63,418 nucleotides of DNA from an uncultured Bacilli bacterium (GCA_934162265.1 CAKPHZ010000004.1:1-63418), one strand, 5' to 3'; positions 32,904-43,154 are shown, numbered from the stretch's first letter. Numbers and translations are program-made. Notes: generated from the letters alone by a model not told the origin.

Positions 32904-34134
32904 TGTCTTCTCCTCTTATATTTGAACCTACAATAATTCCTGATATCCAAGCAAACCCTAAGTTATAGCCACCACAGTCTCCATCCACATCTAATAGTTC
33001 TCCTGTTAGATATAATCCTTTTGTTTTGGTAGATTCTAATGTATTTGGATTAATTTCTGTTAAGGGGATACCTCCCGTTGTAACTTGAGCATGGTCGAAA
33101 GAATTCGTTCCTGTAATGGTAAGTGTAAAATTAGTGAGATTATCTCCTAATAAGTATTTTTTGTCATTAGATAGATGGCTCCAACTGTCCTCTCTTTTTA
33201 TTTTGGAATGTTTTAAAATTAAGTTTACTAATTTATAATTTAAGATGCCATCTAGTAAATCGGCAATATTTCTATTTTTCACGGTTTTATTTCTTTCTTC
33301 CATAAATTCAAGAAAAGAATTTTTATCATGGATATTTAATTGGTGAAGGAAATTTATTTTTACTTCTGTTTTTTTGTTTTGTGATAGGGATAAAGCGGCT
33401 CTTCCACTTAAGCATAGGGTACAAATTCCACTGATTCCATAATCTGTTAATTGAATTTCTCCTACTTTTGTATCAATATATTTGTTGTTTTCAAATAAAG
33501 AAATTTTTACATCTGCTCGAATTCCATGCCATTCTTTTAAAAAAGGAGCATCTGCTTTTAATTGAACTAAAGCTGGTAATGGGGGAATTATACTATGGTT
33601 TAAGGACTTTGCGATATCATATCCACTTCCTGTTGATCCAGTTTTGGGTGCTGCTTTAGAACCGGTTGCTAAAATAATTTTTTTACTTTTGAATATGCCA
33701 TTATTAGTGTTGATTTTAAAAATATGATTTTCTTTTTTGATAGAAATTACTTCTGTATTGGTTAGAATTTCTACATGATTAATCTGTGCTTCTTTGATAA
33801 GGGCTGTTTGAATACTTACCGCTTGATTAGATGTTGGATAAAAGTATCCATCTTTTATTCTGGGTATGATTCCTATAGAATTAAAGAAAGATAATACTTC
33901 TTTAGAATAATCTTTTTGTAAGATTTTTTCTAATATTTCTTTATTTCTTGTATGATAGTGATTAATTGATTGATCACTATTCCAATAGTTGCATCTTCCG
34001 TTTCCTGTGATTAGTATTTTTTTACCACAAGTATTATTTTTTTCAAGTAAGCATACATTTAGTCCTGCTTTATCAGCATAAATTGCCGATACTAATCCAG
34101 AAGCACCCCCGCCTATTACAATAACATCTTTCAT
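32896..34134 (-). CDS. HI0933/YhiN-family flavoprotein
   Basis: The 412-residue flavoprotein has the FAD motif VIVIGGGASGLVSAIYADKAG at its N-terminus, GKKILITGNGRCN, and PKTGSTGSGYDIAKSLNH. All are hallmarks of the HI0933-like family (which includes BaiN). It ends in GELLDVDGDCGGYNLGFAWISG. Members are thought to act as reductases; the substrate here is unknown. A TATAAT (34157-34162) lies upstream with a poor -35 and GGGAAGTGAT as SD. It forms a two-gene operon with the COG2509 flavoprotein, so the two may act on related substrates. Confidence 0.88.
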   Translation of the reverse strand: MKDVIVIGGGASGLVSAIYADKAGLNVCLLEKNNTCGKKILITGNGRCNYWNSDQSINHYHTRNKEILEKILQKDYSKEVLSFFNSIGIIPRIKDGYFYPTSNQAVSIQTALIKEAQINHVEILTNTEVISIKKENHIFKINTNNGIFKSKKIILATGSKAAPKTGSTGSGYDIAKSLNHSIIPPLPALVQLKADAPFLKEWHGIRADVKISLFENNKYIDTKVGEIQLTDYGISGICTLCLSGRAALSLSQNKKTEVKINFLHQLNIHDKNSFLEFMEERNKTVKNRNIADLLDGILNYKLVNLILKHSKIKREDSWSHLSNDKKYLLGDNLTNFTLTITGTNSFDHAQVTTGGIPLTEINPNTLESTKTKGLYLTGELLDVDGDCGGYNLGFAWISGIIVGSNIRGEDND

Positions 34135-34206
34135 TTTATCACTTCCCTTGATTGCTATTATATCATGAATTTTATAATGATTAAAAATATTATCGATTGT
34201 TTTTTC

Positions 34207-34470
34207 TTACTTCTTGTTACTTTTTACTTTCTTTTTTGTAATAGATAAAGCCTGATCATAATAGACAATATTCCCTTTTTCTTCACCTGAAAGAAGTCTA
34301 AAAAGTTCCTTTTCTGTAATTTGTAAATTTTCTGTAATTTCAAGTAATAAGCTATAATCTTTTTGAATTGCAGAAATAATTTCTTTTGAATATTCTAGAA
34401 TTGTCTTTTCTAATAATCTTTTTCCTTCGGCATTTTTTAATTTTCTTTTAATATTAATTTCTTCTTTCAT
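34207..34470 (-). CDS. putative HTH antitoxin of HigBA-like pair
   Basis: The 87-residue protein has a region with HTH character (EIISAIQKDYSLLLEITENL and ITEKELFRLLSGEEKGNI), in line with an XRE-type antitoxin such as HigA, though the motif is weak. Its start codon overlaps the toxin stop by 4 bases (ATGA-type coupling). The toxin-first order is the HigBA arrangement. The C-terminus is lysine-rich. It would neutralise the RelE-like protein and repress the operon. Confidence 0.6.
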   Translation of the reverse strand: MKEEINIKRKLKNAEGKRLLEKTILEYSKEIISAIQKDYSLLLEITENLQITEKELFRLLSGEEKGNIVYYDQALSITKKKVKSNKK

Positions 34471-35246
34471 TTCCGACCTCTTTTATTTTTGTTCAAGTAT
34501 TCTATTAAGTTATTTTCTATTTCTTGATTTTTTTCAATCAATTCTGTTTTTTTCTTTTCATCTTTGATTAATTCTTTTAATTTTTGAAATTCTGCTCCCA
34601 CTTTACTATTTCTGTTAATTAAGTCTCCCCTATCTTGGCTAGAGTTATCTGATTTTTTTGTTTTTGCTAAAATAATAAAAGTTAAATTTGAATCTAAATT
34701 CAGGTATCCTACTCTAATTTTAAATTTTTTAATTTCATGAAGGCCTTTTAATCTAGCATTATTTTTTAAACTTTTCCCTTTTACTTCATTACTTTCTATA
34801 AAACCATTTTTTAATGACTCCAAACATTCAATAATTTCTACATAATATTCTTCTGGAATATCTTTTAGATCTTCTTCTAAATATACCTTTCCTCTACCAG
34901 TTGTGGCAAAAATTAAATTTTTGGGACTACCTTTTTCTGCTATTTCTTCCTCTTGTTCTTCTTTCCTTGCCTCTTTAATTAATTTTGCACATAAACTCTT
35001 TTTGAAGTTATTTAATTCTAATTCTTCTTTCAAGTATTCTAACATTTCTTTATCTTGATTATCTATCTTATTTAACTCTTTAATTAATTCCTTTTCCACA
35101 AGTGATAATTTTTCTATTAATCCATACATGATTTGAAAAAATGAAGTAAATTCTGGTTGAGGAAGAGCACTTTTTATATCTTCTTCATCTTGTAAAAATT
35201 GAATTGCTTCATAATATTGATTTCTTAAAATTTCTATTGCTTCCAT
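34467..35246 (-). CDS. RelE/HigB-like toxin with long N-terminal helical extension
   Basis: The 259-residue protein has a C-terminal RelE/ParE-type core, about residues 128-220: IPEEYYVEIIECLESLKNG, ARLKGLHEIKKFKIRVGYLN, and LTFIILAKTKKSD. The LHEI...IRV-Y pattern is typical of HigB/Gp49-like mRNA interferases. The first 120 residues and last 40 are helical and charged, with coiled-coil character (EEELELNNFKKSLCAKLIKE). Normal HigB is about 100-120 residues, so the extensions are unusual. The gene has its own SD (TAGGAGAGA) and lies just downstream of the rpoC end, in the same orientation. Confidence 0.7.
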   Translation of the reverse strand: MEAIEILRNQYYEAIQFLQDEEDIKSALPQPEFTSFFQIMYGLIEKLSLVEKELIKELNKIDNQDKEMLEYLKEELELNNFKKSLCAKLIKEARKEEQEEEIAEKGSPKNLIFATTGRGKVYLEEDLKDIPEEYYVEIIECLESLKNGFIESNEVKGKSLKNNARLKGLHEIKKFKIRVGYLNLDSNLTFIILAKTKKSDNSSQDRGDLINRNSKVGAEFQKLKELIKDEKKKTELIEKNQEIENNLIEYLNKNKRGRK

Positions 35247-35394
35247 ATTCTCTCCTACTTTACATAAGAATATTTTATCATAGATATTTAGAAATACTAT
35301 TGTTTTTTGCTTTAATTGACATTAATTCTAAAGGAATTGTCATTTTTTTAGAGAAAATACTTACTTAGAAGTTAGTTTTGTATCAGTACTTTTG

Positions 35395-35424
35395 GCAAAA
35401 AGAAAAAGAGTAACCAAGTTACTC
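35395..35424 (-). terminator. terminator of rpoBC operon
   Basis: A 7-bp perfect stem GAGTAAC / GTTACTC (35408-35424) contains the rpoC stop codon and is followed by TTTTTCTTTTT on the minus strand. Confidence 0.85.
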
Positions 35425-38400
35425 CATAAATTCTTCTTCTAGAACTTCTGATGGTTCTTCATCATAAAATTCTTTTTCTAAGGTATAACCAATATCCATA
35501 TATTCTTTGGCACCTGTTCCTGCTGGGATTAATTTACCAATGATAACATTTTCTTTTAATCCATGTAACTTATCTGTACTTCCTTTTACAGCTGCTTCTG
35601 TTAAGATTCTTGTTGTTTCTTGGAAGGATGCTGATGATAAGAATGAATCAGTTTGTAATGCGGCCTTGGTAATTCCAAGTAAGATTGGTTGACCAATGGC
35701 TGGTTTTTTACCTTGAATAATAACATCTCTGTTTCCTTTGGTAAAGTCTGATAGTGATACTACAGTACTAGGTACAAAGTTAGTATCTCCAGCATCCATT
35801 ACACGGATTAGAGAAATCATTCTTTTAGCAATTAACTCAACGTGTTTATCATTAATATCAACACCTTGTGATCTATATACTTTCTGTACTTCTTTTAAGA
35901 TATATTGTTGTACAGTATTCGGATCAGTTACTGCTAATAATTCTTTTGGAGAGACACTTCCTTCTGTTAATTGGTCTCCTGCATTTACTTTGTCGCCTTT
36001 TTCAACTCTAAGTTTTGCACCATACATTGTTAAGTGTTCTCTTACTTCTTTATCGTTCTTAACATAAATCTTGAATCTTCCGTTGACATCTTCAATTTTT
36101 TGGACAGTTCCATCAATTTCAGAGATTGTTGCTTTTCCTTTTGGAATACGTGCTTCAAATAACTCTTCAACACGAGGAAGACCTTGTGTAATATCGGTTC
36201 CAGCAACTCCACCTGTGTGGAATGTTCTCATGGTTAACTGTGTACCTGGTTCACCGATTGATTGTGCTCCCATGATACCTACAGCTTCTCCAATTTCTAC
36301 TAAGTTACCAGTTGCTAAGTTTCTACCATAACATTTTTGACATACGCCATGTGGTGTACGACAAGTTAGAACAGTACGAATCTCAACGGCTTTAATACCT
36401 GCTTTGATAATTTTATCTGCAATTGCTTCTGTAATGTAAGTATCTTTTTCACAGATAACTTCTTTTGTTTCTGGATTAATTACTTTTTTACTTGTAAATC
36501 TTCCTAAGATTCTATCGTACAATGGTTCAATGATACCATCTTTATCATCCATGAATGCTTCTACCAATGAACCTTGTGTTGTTCCACAATCTTCTTCTCT
36601 TACAATCATATCTTGAGCAACATCTACTAGACGTCTAGTCATATATCCAGAGTCCGCTGTTTTTAATGCTGTATCAGCACTACCTTTACGAGCACCATGT
36701 GTTGATAAGAAAAATTCTGATACGGATAATCCATCATTAAATGATGATAGGATAGGAATTTCTACTGGGTCACCATTAGGTTTTGCCATGATACCACGCA
36801 TACCTGCTAATTGAACGAAGTTAGAAATTGATCCACGGGCTTTAGAATTCATCATGATGAAGATTGGGTTATCTTCGTATTCTTTTGCACCTGCATATTC
36901 ACTTAACTCTGTTTCAATATCTTTTTTGGCTTTATTCCATACTTCAATTACTAAATCTAATCTTTCTTTATCCGTAATTAAACCTCTTTGGAATTGTTTA
37001 TTAATTTTCTTAACTTCTTTATTACTTTCTTCTACGATTTTTGCTTTATTTTTACTTGTTACGATATCAGAATAAGCAATAGTAATTCCTGAATAAGTTG
37101 AAAATTTAAATCCTTGGTCTTTTAATTTATCTAGGAAAATTGAAGTTTCAGTTGTACGATAACGTTTAAACATTTGAGCGATAATTTTTTCTAGAGCACC
37201 TTTATTAAAGGCTTTTGCTCTTTTCATATTTTTAATTTCTTCTTTGATATCTTTACCATAATCAATGAAATATCTTGCTGGTGTTACCCCTTCGATATTT
37301 TCAGAAGTTGGTTCATTCAAATATGGGAATGAATCTGGTAGGATTTCATTGAAGATAATTTTTCCTGGAGTGGTTACTAAATATTTGTTTTTATAAGTAT
37401 CTAAGAATACTTTATGTTTAAATGAGTTTACTGGAATAGCAATTCTTGTATGAAGATTGATTTCTCTTCTTTGATATGCCATTAGCGCTTCATTTGTATT
37501 TTTGAATATTCTTCCTTCTCCTGGTTGTTCATCTTTTTCCATTGTAATATAGTAGTTACCTAAAATCATATCCTGTGAAGGTGTTACGATTGGAGAACCA
37601 TCTTTTGGACTTAAGATGTTATTAGCTCCTAGCATTAAGATTCTTGCTTCTGCTTTTGCTTCTTCCGATAATGGTACGTGAACAGCCATCTGGTCTCCGT
37701 CGAAGTCAGCATTAAATCCAGTTGTTACTAATGGGTGCAAACGAATTGCTTTACCTGAAATTAGTTTTGGTTCGAATGCTTGAATACCAAGTCTATGTAG
37801 TGTTGGTGCACGGTTTAACATTACTGGATGTTCTTTAATTACTTCTTCTACAACATCCCAAACTTTTTCATCTTTATTTTCAATCATTTTCTTAGCTGCT
37901 TTGATGTTATTGGCTAATTCTTTATTCACAAGTCCATTAATAACATGTGGTTTGAATAATTCTAGAGCCATATCTTTTGGAATACCACATTGATACATCT
38001 TTAAGTCTGGTCCTACAACGATTACGGAACGTCCAGAATAGTCAACACGTTTTCCTAATAAGTTTTGACGGAAACGTCCTTGTTTTCCTTTTAGCATACT
38101 AGATAGTGATTTTAAAGCTCTGTTTCCAGCACCTGTTACACTTCTACCACGACGTCCGTTATCAAATAAGGCATCTACAGCTTCTTGTAACATACGCTTT
38201 TCATTTTGAATAATGATAGAAGGTGCTCCTAATTCAATTAATTTCTTTAAACGATTATTACGATTAATAACACGACGATATAAATCATTTAAGTCGGAAG
38301 TAGCAAATCTTCCACCATCTAATTGAATCATTGGACGAAGTTCTGGTGGAATAACTGGTAGTGCTTCTAGAATCATCCATTCTGGTTTGTTTCCTGAGGT

Positions 38401-39051
38401 TGCAAAAGCATTTAAGACATCTAGTCTTTTTACAAGACGAATTCTTCTTTGTCCTGTTGCATTTTCTAATTCTTTTTGTAATTCTTCTAATTCTTTATTG
38501 ATATCTACTTCACTTAATAGTTGCTTGATTGCTGCTGCTCCCATTCCTACTTTGAAAGTATTTCCATACTTTTCATAGTAAACACGGTATTCTTTATCGG
38601 ATAGAGTTTGTTTCTTTACTAAAGTTGTTGCTCCTGGGTCCAAAACAACATAAGATACGAAATAAATAACTTCTTCCAAATCTCTTGGAGACATATCAAG
38701 AGTAAGTCCGATGTAAGAAGGGATACCTTTTACATACCAAATGTGACTTACTGGAGTTGCTAATTCGATGTGTCCCATTCTTTCACGTCTTACTTTTGAT
38801 TTTGTTACTTCTACACCACATCTATCACAGATGATTCCTTTGTATCTTAATCTTTTGTATTTTCCACAATTACATTCATAGTCCCTTGTTGGTCCAAATA
38901 TTTTTTCGCAGAATAGTCCATCTCTTTCTGGTTTTAGTGTTCTATAATTGATCGTTTCTGGTTTTTTTACTTCTCCATAAGACCAATCACGGATGGTTTC
39001 AGGAGAGGCTATTCCAATTTTTAAAGCTTTAAAATTATTTGCTTCTACCAT
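35419..39051 (-). CDS. rpoC: DNA-directed RNA polymerase subunit beta'
   Basis: Largest RNA polymerase subunit. The N-terminal zinc site is in CNCGKYKRLRYKGIICDRCG. The catalytic Mg-binding NADFDGDQMAVH is present, as is a second zinc site (CRTPHGVCQKCYG). The bridge helix/trigger loop area contains MGAQSIGEPGTQLTMRTFH. At 1210 residues it has the usual Bacillota length, with no large insertion. Its start codon shares a base with the rpoB stop, so translation is coupled. The stop codon is in the terminator stem. Confidence 0.98.
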   Translation of the reverse strand: MVEANNFKALKIGIASPETIRDWSYGEVKKPETINYRTLKPERDGLFCEKIFGPTRDYECNCGKYKRLRYKGIICDRCGVEVTKSKVRRERMGHIELATPVSHIWYVKGIPSYIGLTLDMSPRDLEEVIYFVSYVVLDPGATTLVKKQTLSDKEYRVYYEKYGNTFKVGMGAAAIKQLLSEVDINKELEELQKELENATGQRRIRLVKRLDVLNAFATSGNKPEWMILEALPVIPPELRPMIQLDGGRFATSDLNDLYRRVINRNNRLKKLIELGAPSIIIQNEKRMLQEAVDALFDNGRRGRSVTGAGNRALKSLSSMLKGKQGRFRQNLLGKRVDYSGRSVIVVGPDLKMYQCGIPKDMALELFKPHVINGLVNKELANNIKAAKKMIENKDEKVWDVVEEVIKEHPVMLNRAPTLHRLGIQAFEPKLISGKAIRLHPLVTTGFNADFDGDQMAVHVPLSEEAKAEARILMLGANNILSPKDGSPIVTPSQDMILGNYYITMEKDEQPGEGRIFKNTNEALMAYQRREINLHTRIAIPVNSFKHKVFLDTYKNKYLVTTPGKIIFNEILPDSFPYLNEPTSENIEGVTPARYFIDYGKDIKEEIKNMKRAKAFNKGALEKIIAQMFKRYRTTETSIFLDKLKDQGFKFSTYSGITIAYSDIVTSKNKAKIVEESNKEVKKINKQFQRGLITDKERLDLVIEVWNKAKKDIETELSEYAGAKEYEDNPIFIMMNSKARGSISNFVQLAGMRGIMAKPNGDPVEIPILSSFNDGLSVSEFFLSTHGARKGSADTALKTADSGYMTRRLVDVAQDMIVREEDCGTTQGSLVEAFMDDKDGIIEPLYDRILGRFTSKKVINPETKEVICEKDTYITEAIADKIIKAGIKAVEIRTVLTCRTPHGVCQKCYGRNLATGNLVEIGEAVGIMGAQSIGEPGTQLTMRTFHTGGVAGTDITQGLPRVEELFEARIPKGKATISEIDGTVQKIEDVNGRFKIYVKNDKEVREHLTMYGAKLRVEKGDKVNAGDQLTEGSVSPKELLAVTDPNTVQQYILKEVQKVYRSQGVDINDKHVELIAKRMISLIRVMDAGDTNFVPSTVVSLSDFTKGNRDVIIQGKKPAIGQPILLGITKAALQTDSFLSSASFQETTRILTEAAVKGSTDKLHGLKENVIIGKLIPAGTGAKEYMDIGYTLEKEFYDEEPSEVLEEEFME

Positions 39052-42000
39052 TAGAACTCACCTCCTATTTTTTCATCTAAATTATTTTCGAAATCTTCAT
39101 CAAAGTCTGTTTCAACTTCTTCTAATTCTTCGTAATCTTCATCCTCATTATTCTCTTCTTCATCAAAACTTTCCTCTTCATCTTCTACATCTTCGAACTC
39201 ATCTTCTAGAGAATCTTCTGATTCAAGTTCATTTTCTATTGAAGGGGTATTTTTATTGTCCTTTACTTCTTCAATGGAAGGTGTATCATCCTCTTCTTCA
39301 TCATCAGTCATTTCTAATTCTTTAAATCCTACAACTTCATCGTTGTTATCAATAACAGAAATATTTAATCCTAATGCTTGGAATTCTTTAATTAATACTC
39401 TAAATGCTTCTGGAATTCCTGGATTTGGTAGTGGTGTTCCTTTTACGATAGATTCATACACTTTGACACGACCAACCACATCATCTGACTTATAAGTTAA
39501 GATTTCTTGTAATACATGAGATGCTCCATATGCTTCTAGAGCCCAGATTTCCATTTCTCCAAAACGTTGTCCACCGAATTGTGCTTTACCACCTAATGGT
39601 TGTTGTGTTACTAATGAGTAAGGTCCTGTTGATCTTGCATGTAATTTATCATCAACCATGTGATGTAGTTTTACGAAATACATGACACCTACACTGATTC
39701 TATGATCAAATGGTTCTCCTGTTCTACCATCATATAAAACAGTTTTTCCATCTTCATCCATGCCAGCTTCTTTCATCATAGCTTTTACGTCTTCTGTACT
39801 AGCACCATCTAATACTGGAGTTGCTACATGAACACCTAATTTTTTACAAGCCATTCCCATATGTAGTTCAAGAATTTGTCCAATATTCATACGAGATGGA
39901 ACACCTTGTGGGTTTAACATGATGTCAATTGGCGTACCGTCTGGTAAGTAAGGCATATCTTCTGATGGTAGGATTAGGGAAATAACACCTTTATTTCCAT
40001 GTCGTCCAGACATTTTATCTCCAACTTGAATTTTACGTTTTTGAATAATATATACTCTAACTACTTTACTTACACCACTTGGTAAGTCTTCGTTATCTTC
40101 TTTTGTATAAACTTTAACGTCATGAACAATTCCTTCTCCACCATGTGGAACAGTAAGAGATGAATTTCTTACTTCTCTAGTCTTTTCTCCAAAGATAGCG
40201 TGCAATAATTTTTCTTCACTTGTTAAATCAGCCATTCCTTTAGGGGTTACTTTACCTACTAGAATATCTCCTTCTTTTACTTCTGTACCAATTTTAATGA
40301 TACCATTTTCATCAAGATTTTTTCTAGCATCTTCACTTACGTTTGGAATATCTCTAGTAATTTCTTCAGGTCCTAATTTTGTATCACGACATTGAGTTTC
40401 ATAATCTTCAATATGTAATGATGTATAAACATCTTCTTTGACTAATCTTTCATTCATGATAACGGCATCTTCAAAGTTATATCCATTGAATGTCATGAAT
40501 GCGATTGTCATATTTTTACCTAAGGCAAGTTCACCTTTATCTGTACTTGGTCCATCTGCGATGATTTGACCACGTCTAATTTTATCACCTTTTCTTACGA
40601 TTGGACGATGATTTGCGGTTTCACCTTGGTTAGAGCGCTCAAAAGTAGATAATTCATAAGTATCTGTTCCTTTAGCATTTTTAACAATAATTTTCTTGGC
40701 ATCAACATAATCTACAATACCATCAGCTTTAGAAACAACTACAGCACCACTATCACGAGCTGCTACATATTCTACACCAGTTCCAACATATGGGGCCTCT
40801 GTTGTTAATAATGGTAATGCCTGACGTTGCATGTTTGCTCCCATTAAAGCACGTGTTGCGTCATCATGCTCTAGGAATGGAATCAAACTTGTTGTAACCG
40901 ATACAACTTGTTGTGGTGATACATCAATATAGTCTACTTGTTCTGCTGGAATGATTACATTCTCGCCGTTAAATCTACCAGCAACGGTTGCGTCAGTAAT
41001 TTCCATATCATCGTTTACATTTACAGTTGCTTGAGAAATATAGAAATCTTGTTCCTCGTTTGCTGTTAAGTATTCTACTTTATCGGTTAATTTTTTGTTT
41101 TCTACTTTACGATATGGTGTTTGAATAAATCCATATTTATCAATCTTGGCATAACTTGCTAATGAAGTAATCAAACCAATGTTTTGTCCTTCTGGAGACT
41201 CGATTGGACAAATTCTACCATAGTGAGATGGGTTAACATCACGAACTTCCATACCAGCACGATCTCTTGATAATCCACCTGGTCCTAATGCTGATAATCT
41301 TCTCTTATGTGTTAATTCAGCGATTGGATTAACCTGATCCATAAATTGTGATAATTGGCTGGAACCAAAAAATTCTTTGATTACTGCAGTAACTGGTCTG
41401 ATATTAATTAATGTTTTAGGGGTTACTGTTTCAATGTCTTGAGTAGTCATTCTTTCTCTTACTACTCTTTCCATTCTAGATAATCCAATCTTTAATTGGT
41501 TTTGCAATAATTCTCCTACTTGTCTTACACGTCTATTTCCTAAATGGTCAATTTCATCATCATGTCCTACACCATCTAATAAATTTAAGTAGTAAGAAAT
41601 TGATGCATATACATCTGAAATCGTTAAAGTTCTTGTATCAAGTGTTTGATCATTACCCATCAATTTTACTTTTTTATCTGGGAATTTTTCAGGATGAACA
41701 TATAATACTTGAACAATATTGTGATTATCTAATTCTTCGTTTACTTTAACTTCTTCTCTACCATAGCCATTTTTTAAAATTTCTTGTAATTTAGAATAAA
41801 CTTCTTTTGTGATTTTTGTTCCTTCGGTAAATATTGTTTCTCCATCTACAATAATATCTTGAGCTAAAGTATTGTTAAGTAATCTATCTGTAATATTTAA
41901 TCTTTTATTAAATTTATAACGACCAACTTTTGCTAAGTCGTAACGGAAATTATCAAAAAATCTTGTAATTAATTGGTTTTTTGATGAATCAAGTGTTGTT

Positions 42001-42734
42001 GGTTCTCCTGGTCTTAATTTTTCATAAATTTCAATTAAGGCTTCATCTGTATTTTTAGTTGTATCTTTTTCAATTGTATTTTTTAAATAAGCATTGTTAT
42101 CAAATACAGATAAAATTTCTTCATCACTAGAAAGTCCAAATGCTCTTAAAAGAGTAGTTACTGGTACTTTTCTAGTTCTATCAATTCTAACATAGATGAC
42201 ATCTTTAGCATCTGTTTCATATTCTAGCCAAGTTCCTCTTGTTGGAATAACTTTTGCTGCATATACAGGTTTTCCATTTTTATCAATTTCTTTTGAGTAA
42301 TATACACTTGGTGAACGTACTAGTTGGGATACGATTACTCTTTCAGCTCCATTGATAATGAATGTACCACTATCTGTCATCAAAGGCATATCACCTAAGA
42401 ATATTTCTTGTTCTTTTACTTCACCTGTTTCATTGTTAAATAATCTAGTTTGTACTTTTAAAGGTGATGCGTAAGTAATTTGTCTGTCTTTGCATTCTTT
42501 TAAAGAATATCTTGGCGTATCAAATTCATAATCGCCAAATTCTAATGATAGACTTCCCGAAAAACTTTCGATTGGAAATAAATCTTCGAATACTTCTTTG
42601 ATTCCTTCTTTTGCAAACCATTGATATGATTCTTTTTGAATTTGTAGTAAATTATCAAGTTCTAATGAATTTTTGATCATAGAGAAATTTCTTCTTTGTC
42701 TATAATCACCACTTTGCTTTAATTTATAAGCCAT
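39051..42734 (-). CDS. rpoB: DNA-directed RNA polymerase subunit beta
   Basis: Second-largest RNA polymerase subunit. The motifs include ELTHKRRLSALGPGGLSRDRAG (rifampicin-site region), GDKMSGRHGNKGVIS and QPLGGKAQFGGQRFGEME. The core ends near residue 1140. A highly acidic tail of about 80 residues follows (stretches such as EEDDTPSIEEVKDN and DEEESFDEEENNEDE), which is longer than in Bacillus. Rifampicin-region residues look wild type (QLSQFMDQ, HKRRLSALG). The start follows GGGGTGAAAAA. It has its own promoter. Confidence 0.98.
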   Translation of the reverse strand: MAYKLKQSGDYRQRRNFSMIKNSLELDNLLQIQKESYQWFAKEGIKEVFEDLFPIESFSGSLSLEFGDYEFDTPRYSLKECKDRQITYASPLKVQTRLFNNETGEVKEQEIFLGDMPLMTDSGTFIINGAERVIVSQLVRSPSVYYSKEIDKNGKPVYAAKVIPTRGTWLEYETDAKDVIYVRIDRTRKVPVTTLLRAFGLSSDEEILSVFDNNAYLKNTIEKDTTKNTDEALIEIYEKLRPGEPTTLDSSKNQLITRFFDNFRYDLAKVGRYKFNKRLNITDRLLNNTLAQDIIVDGETIFTEGTKITKEVYSKLQEILKNGYGREEVKVNEELDNHNIVQVLYVHPEKFPDKKVKLMGNDQTLDTRTLTISDVYASISYYLNLLDGVGHDDEIDHLGNRRVRQVGELLQNQLKIGLSRMERVVRERMTTQDIETVTPKTLINIRPVTAVIKEFFGSSQLSQFMDQVNPIAELTHKRRLSALGPGGLSRDRAGMEVRDVNPSHYGRICPIESPEGQNIGLITSLASYAKIDKYGFIQTPYRKVENKKLTDKVEYLTANEEQDFYISQATVNVNDDMEITDATVAGRFNGENVIIPAEQVDYIDVSPQQVVSVTTSLIPFLEHDDATRALMGANMQRQALPLLTTEAPYVGTGVEYVAARDSGAVVVSKADGIVDYVDAKKIIVKNAKGTDTYELSTFERSNQGETANHRPIVRKGDKIRRGQIIADGPSTDKGELALGKNMTIAFMTFNGYNFEDAVIMNERLVKEDVYTSLHIEDYETQCRDTKLGPEEITRDIPNVSEDARKNLDENGIIKIGTEVKEGDILVGKVTPKGMADLTSEEKLLHAIFGEKTREVRNSSLTVPHGGEGIVHDVKVYTKEDNEDLPSGVSKVVRVYIIQKRKIQVGDKMSGRHGNKGVISLILPSEDMPYLPDGTPIDIMLNPQGVPSRMNIGQILELHMGMACKKLGVHVATPVLDGASTEDVKAMMKEAGMDEDGKTVLYDGRTGEPFDHRISVGVMYFVKLHHMVDDKLHARSTGPYSLVTQQPLGGKAQFGGQRFGEMEIWALEAYGASHVLQEILTYKSDDVVGRVKVYESIVKGTPLPNPGIPEAFRVLIKEFQALGLNISVIDNNDEVVGFKELEMTDDEEEDDTPSIEEVKDNKNTPSIENELESEDSLEDEFEDVEDEEESFDEEENNEDEDYEELEEVETDFDEDFENNLDEKIGGEF

Positions 42735-42777
42735 TATTTTTTCACCCCTATGCCTTTATTATTCGCTCTTCCACGTC

Positions 42778-42815
42778 AAAAAAAGATGCGTTTCCAATAT
42801 ATAATGTTAGCATCT
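42778..42815 (-). terminator. terminator/attenuator in rpoB leader
   Basis: A 6-bp stem AGATGC / GCATCT with a long loop (42784-42815) is followed by T7 on the minus strand. Its upstream arm overlaps the rpoB promoter -10 region, so RNA from that promoter cannot fold it; only read-through from the upstream genes can. Confidence 0.55.
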
Positions 42816-42832
42816 CTCTTGATAAAAGTCAA
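42804..42832 (-). promoter_or_regulatory. rpoB promoter
   Basis: Minus-strand TTGACT (42827-42832) and TAACAT (42804-42809) have a 17-base spacer, 70 bases before the rpoB start. Confidence 0.65.
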
Positions 42833-42863
42833 TGGAAAAGTTCACTTTTTCTAAACTTTTCCA
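42833..42863 (-). other. perfect hairpin abutting the rpoB promoter
   Basis: A 10-bp perfect stem TGGAAAAGTT / AACTTTTCCA ends right at the -35 box. It has no proper T-run, so it is more likely an operator or RNA 3'-end stabiliser for the DUF1292 transcript than a terminator by itself. Confidence 0.55.
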
Positions 42864-42881
42864 CTGTTCTGTTGAAAACTT

Positions 42882-43154
42882 TTACTCACCGTTTTTCTCT
42901 ATTCCTTCTCGTAGTAAATTTAAGAATTTCTTTGCTAATTTTTTATTTAATTCTTCATCAATTTCTTCTACGATTGTTTTACTGTTTTCTTCTTTTAACT
43001 CTACTATTTTTATGGCTTCCATGTCTGGTTCTTCTTCTTCATCCACTGGTGCTAATAGACAATACATTTTATTTTCTTCTAGTAACATTTTTAAAACCGT
43101 ATATTCTGTATTATCCTCCAAAGTAATAATATCATATAATTCTATTTTTTTCAT
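42882..43154 (-). CDS. DUF1292-family protein
   Basis: The 90-residue protein opens IELYDIITLEDNTEYTVLKM and has an acidic centre (APVDEEEEPDMEAIKIVE), the pattern of DUF1292 (YrzB-like) proteins common in Bacilli; their function is unknown. Translation overlaps the stop codon of the upstream coiled-coil gene by 4 bases. It lies between rplL and rpoB, where many Bacillota carry an rRNA methyltransferase gene instead. Confidence 0.75.
   Translation of the reverse strand: MKKIELYDIITLEDNTEYTVLKMLLEENKMYCLLAPVDEEEEPDMEAIKIVELKEENSKTIVEEIDEELNKKLAKKFLNLLREGIEKNGE

Noticed and set aside
35500..39500. Many plus-strand frames of 60-110 codons opposite rpoC and rpoB
   Set aside because: They are antisense shadows of conserved genes and lack SDs and domain content.
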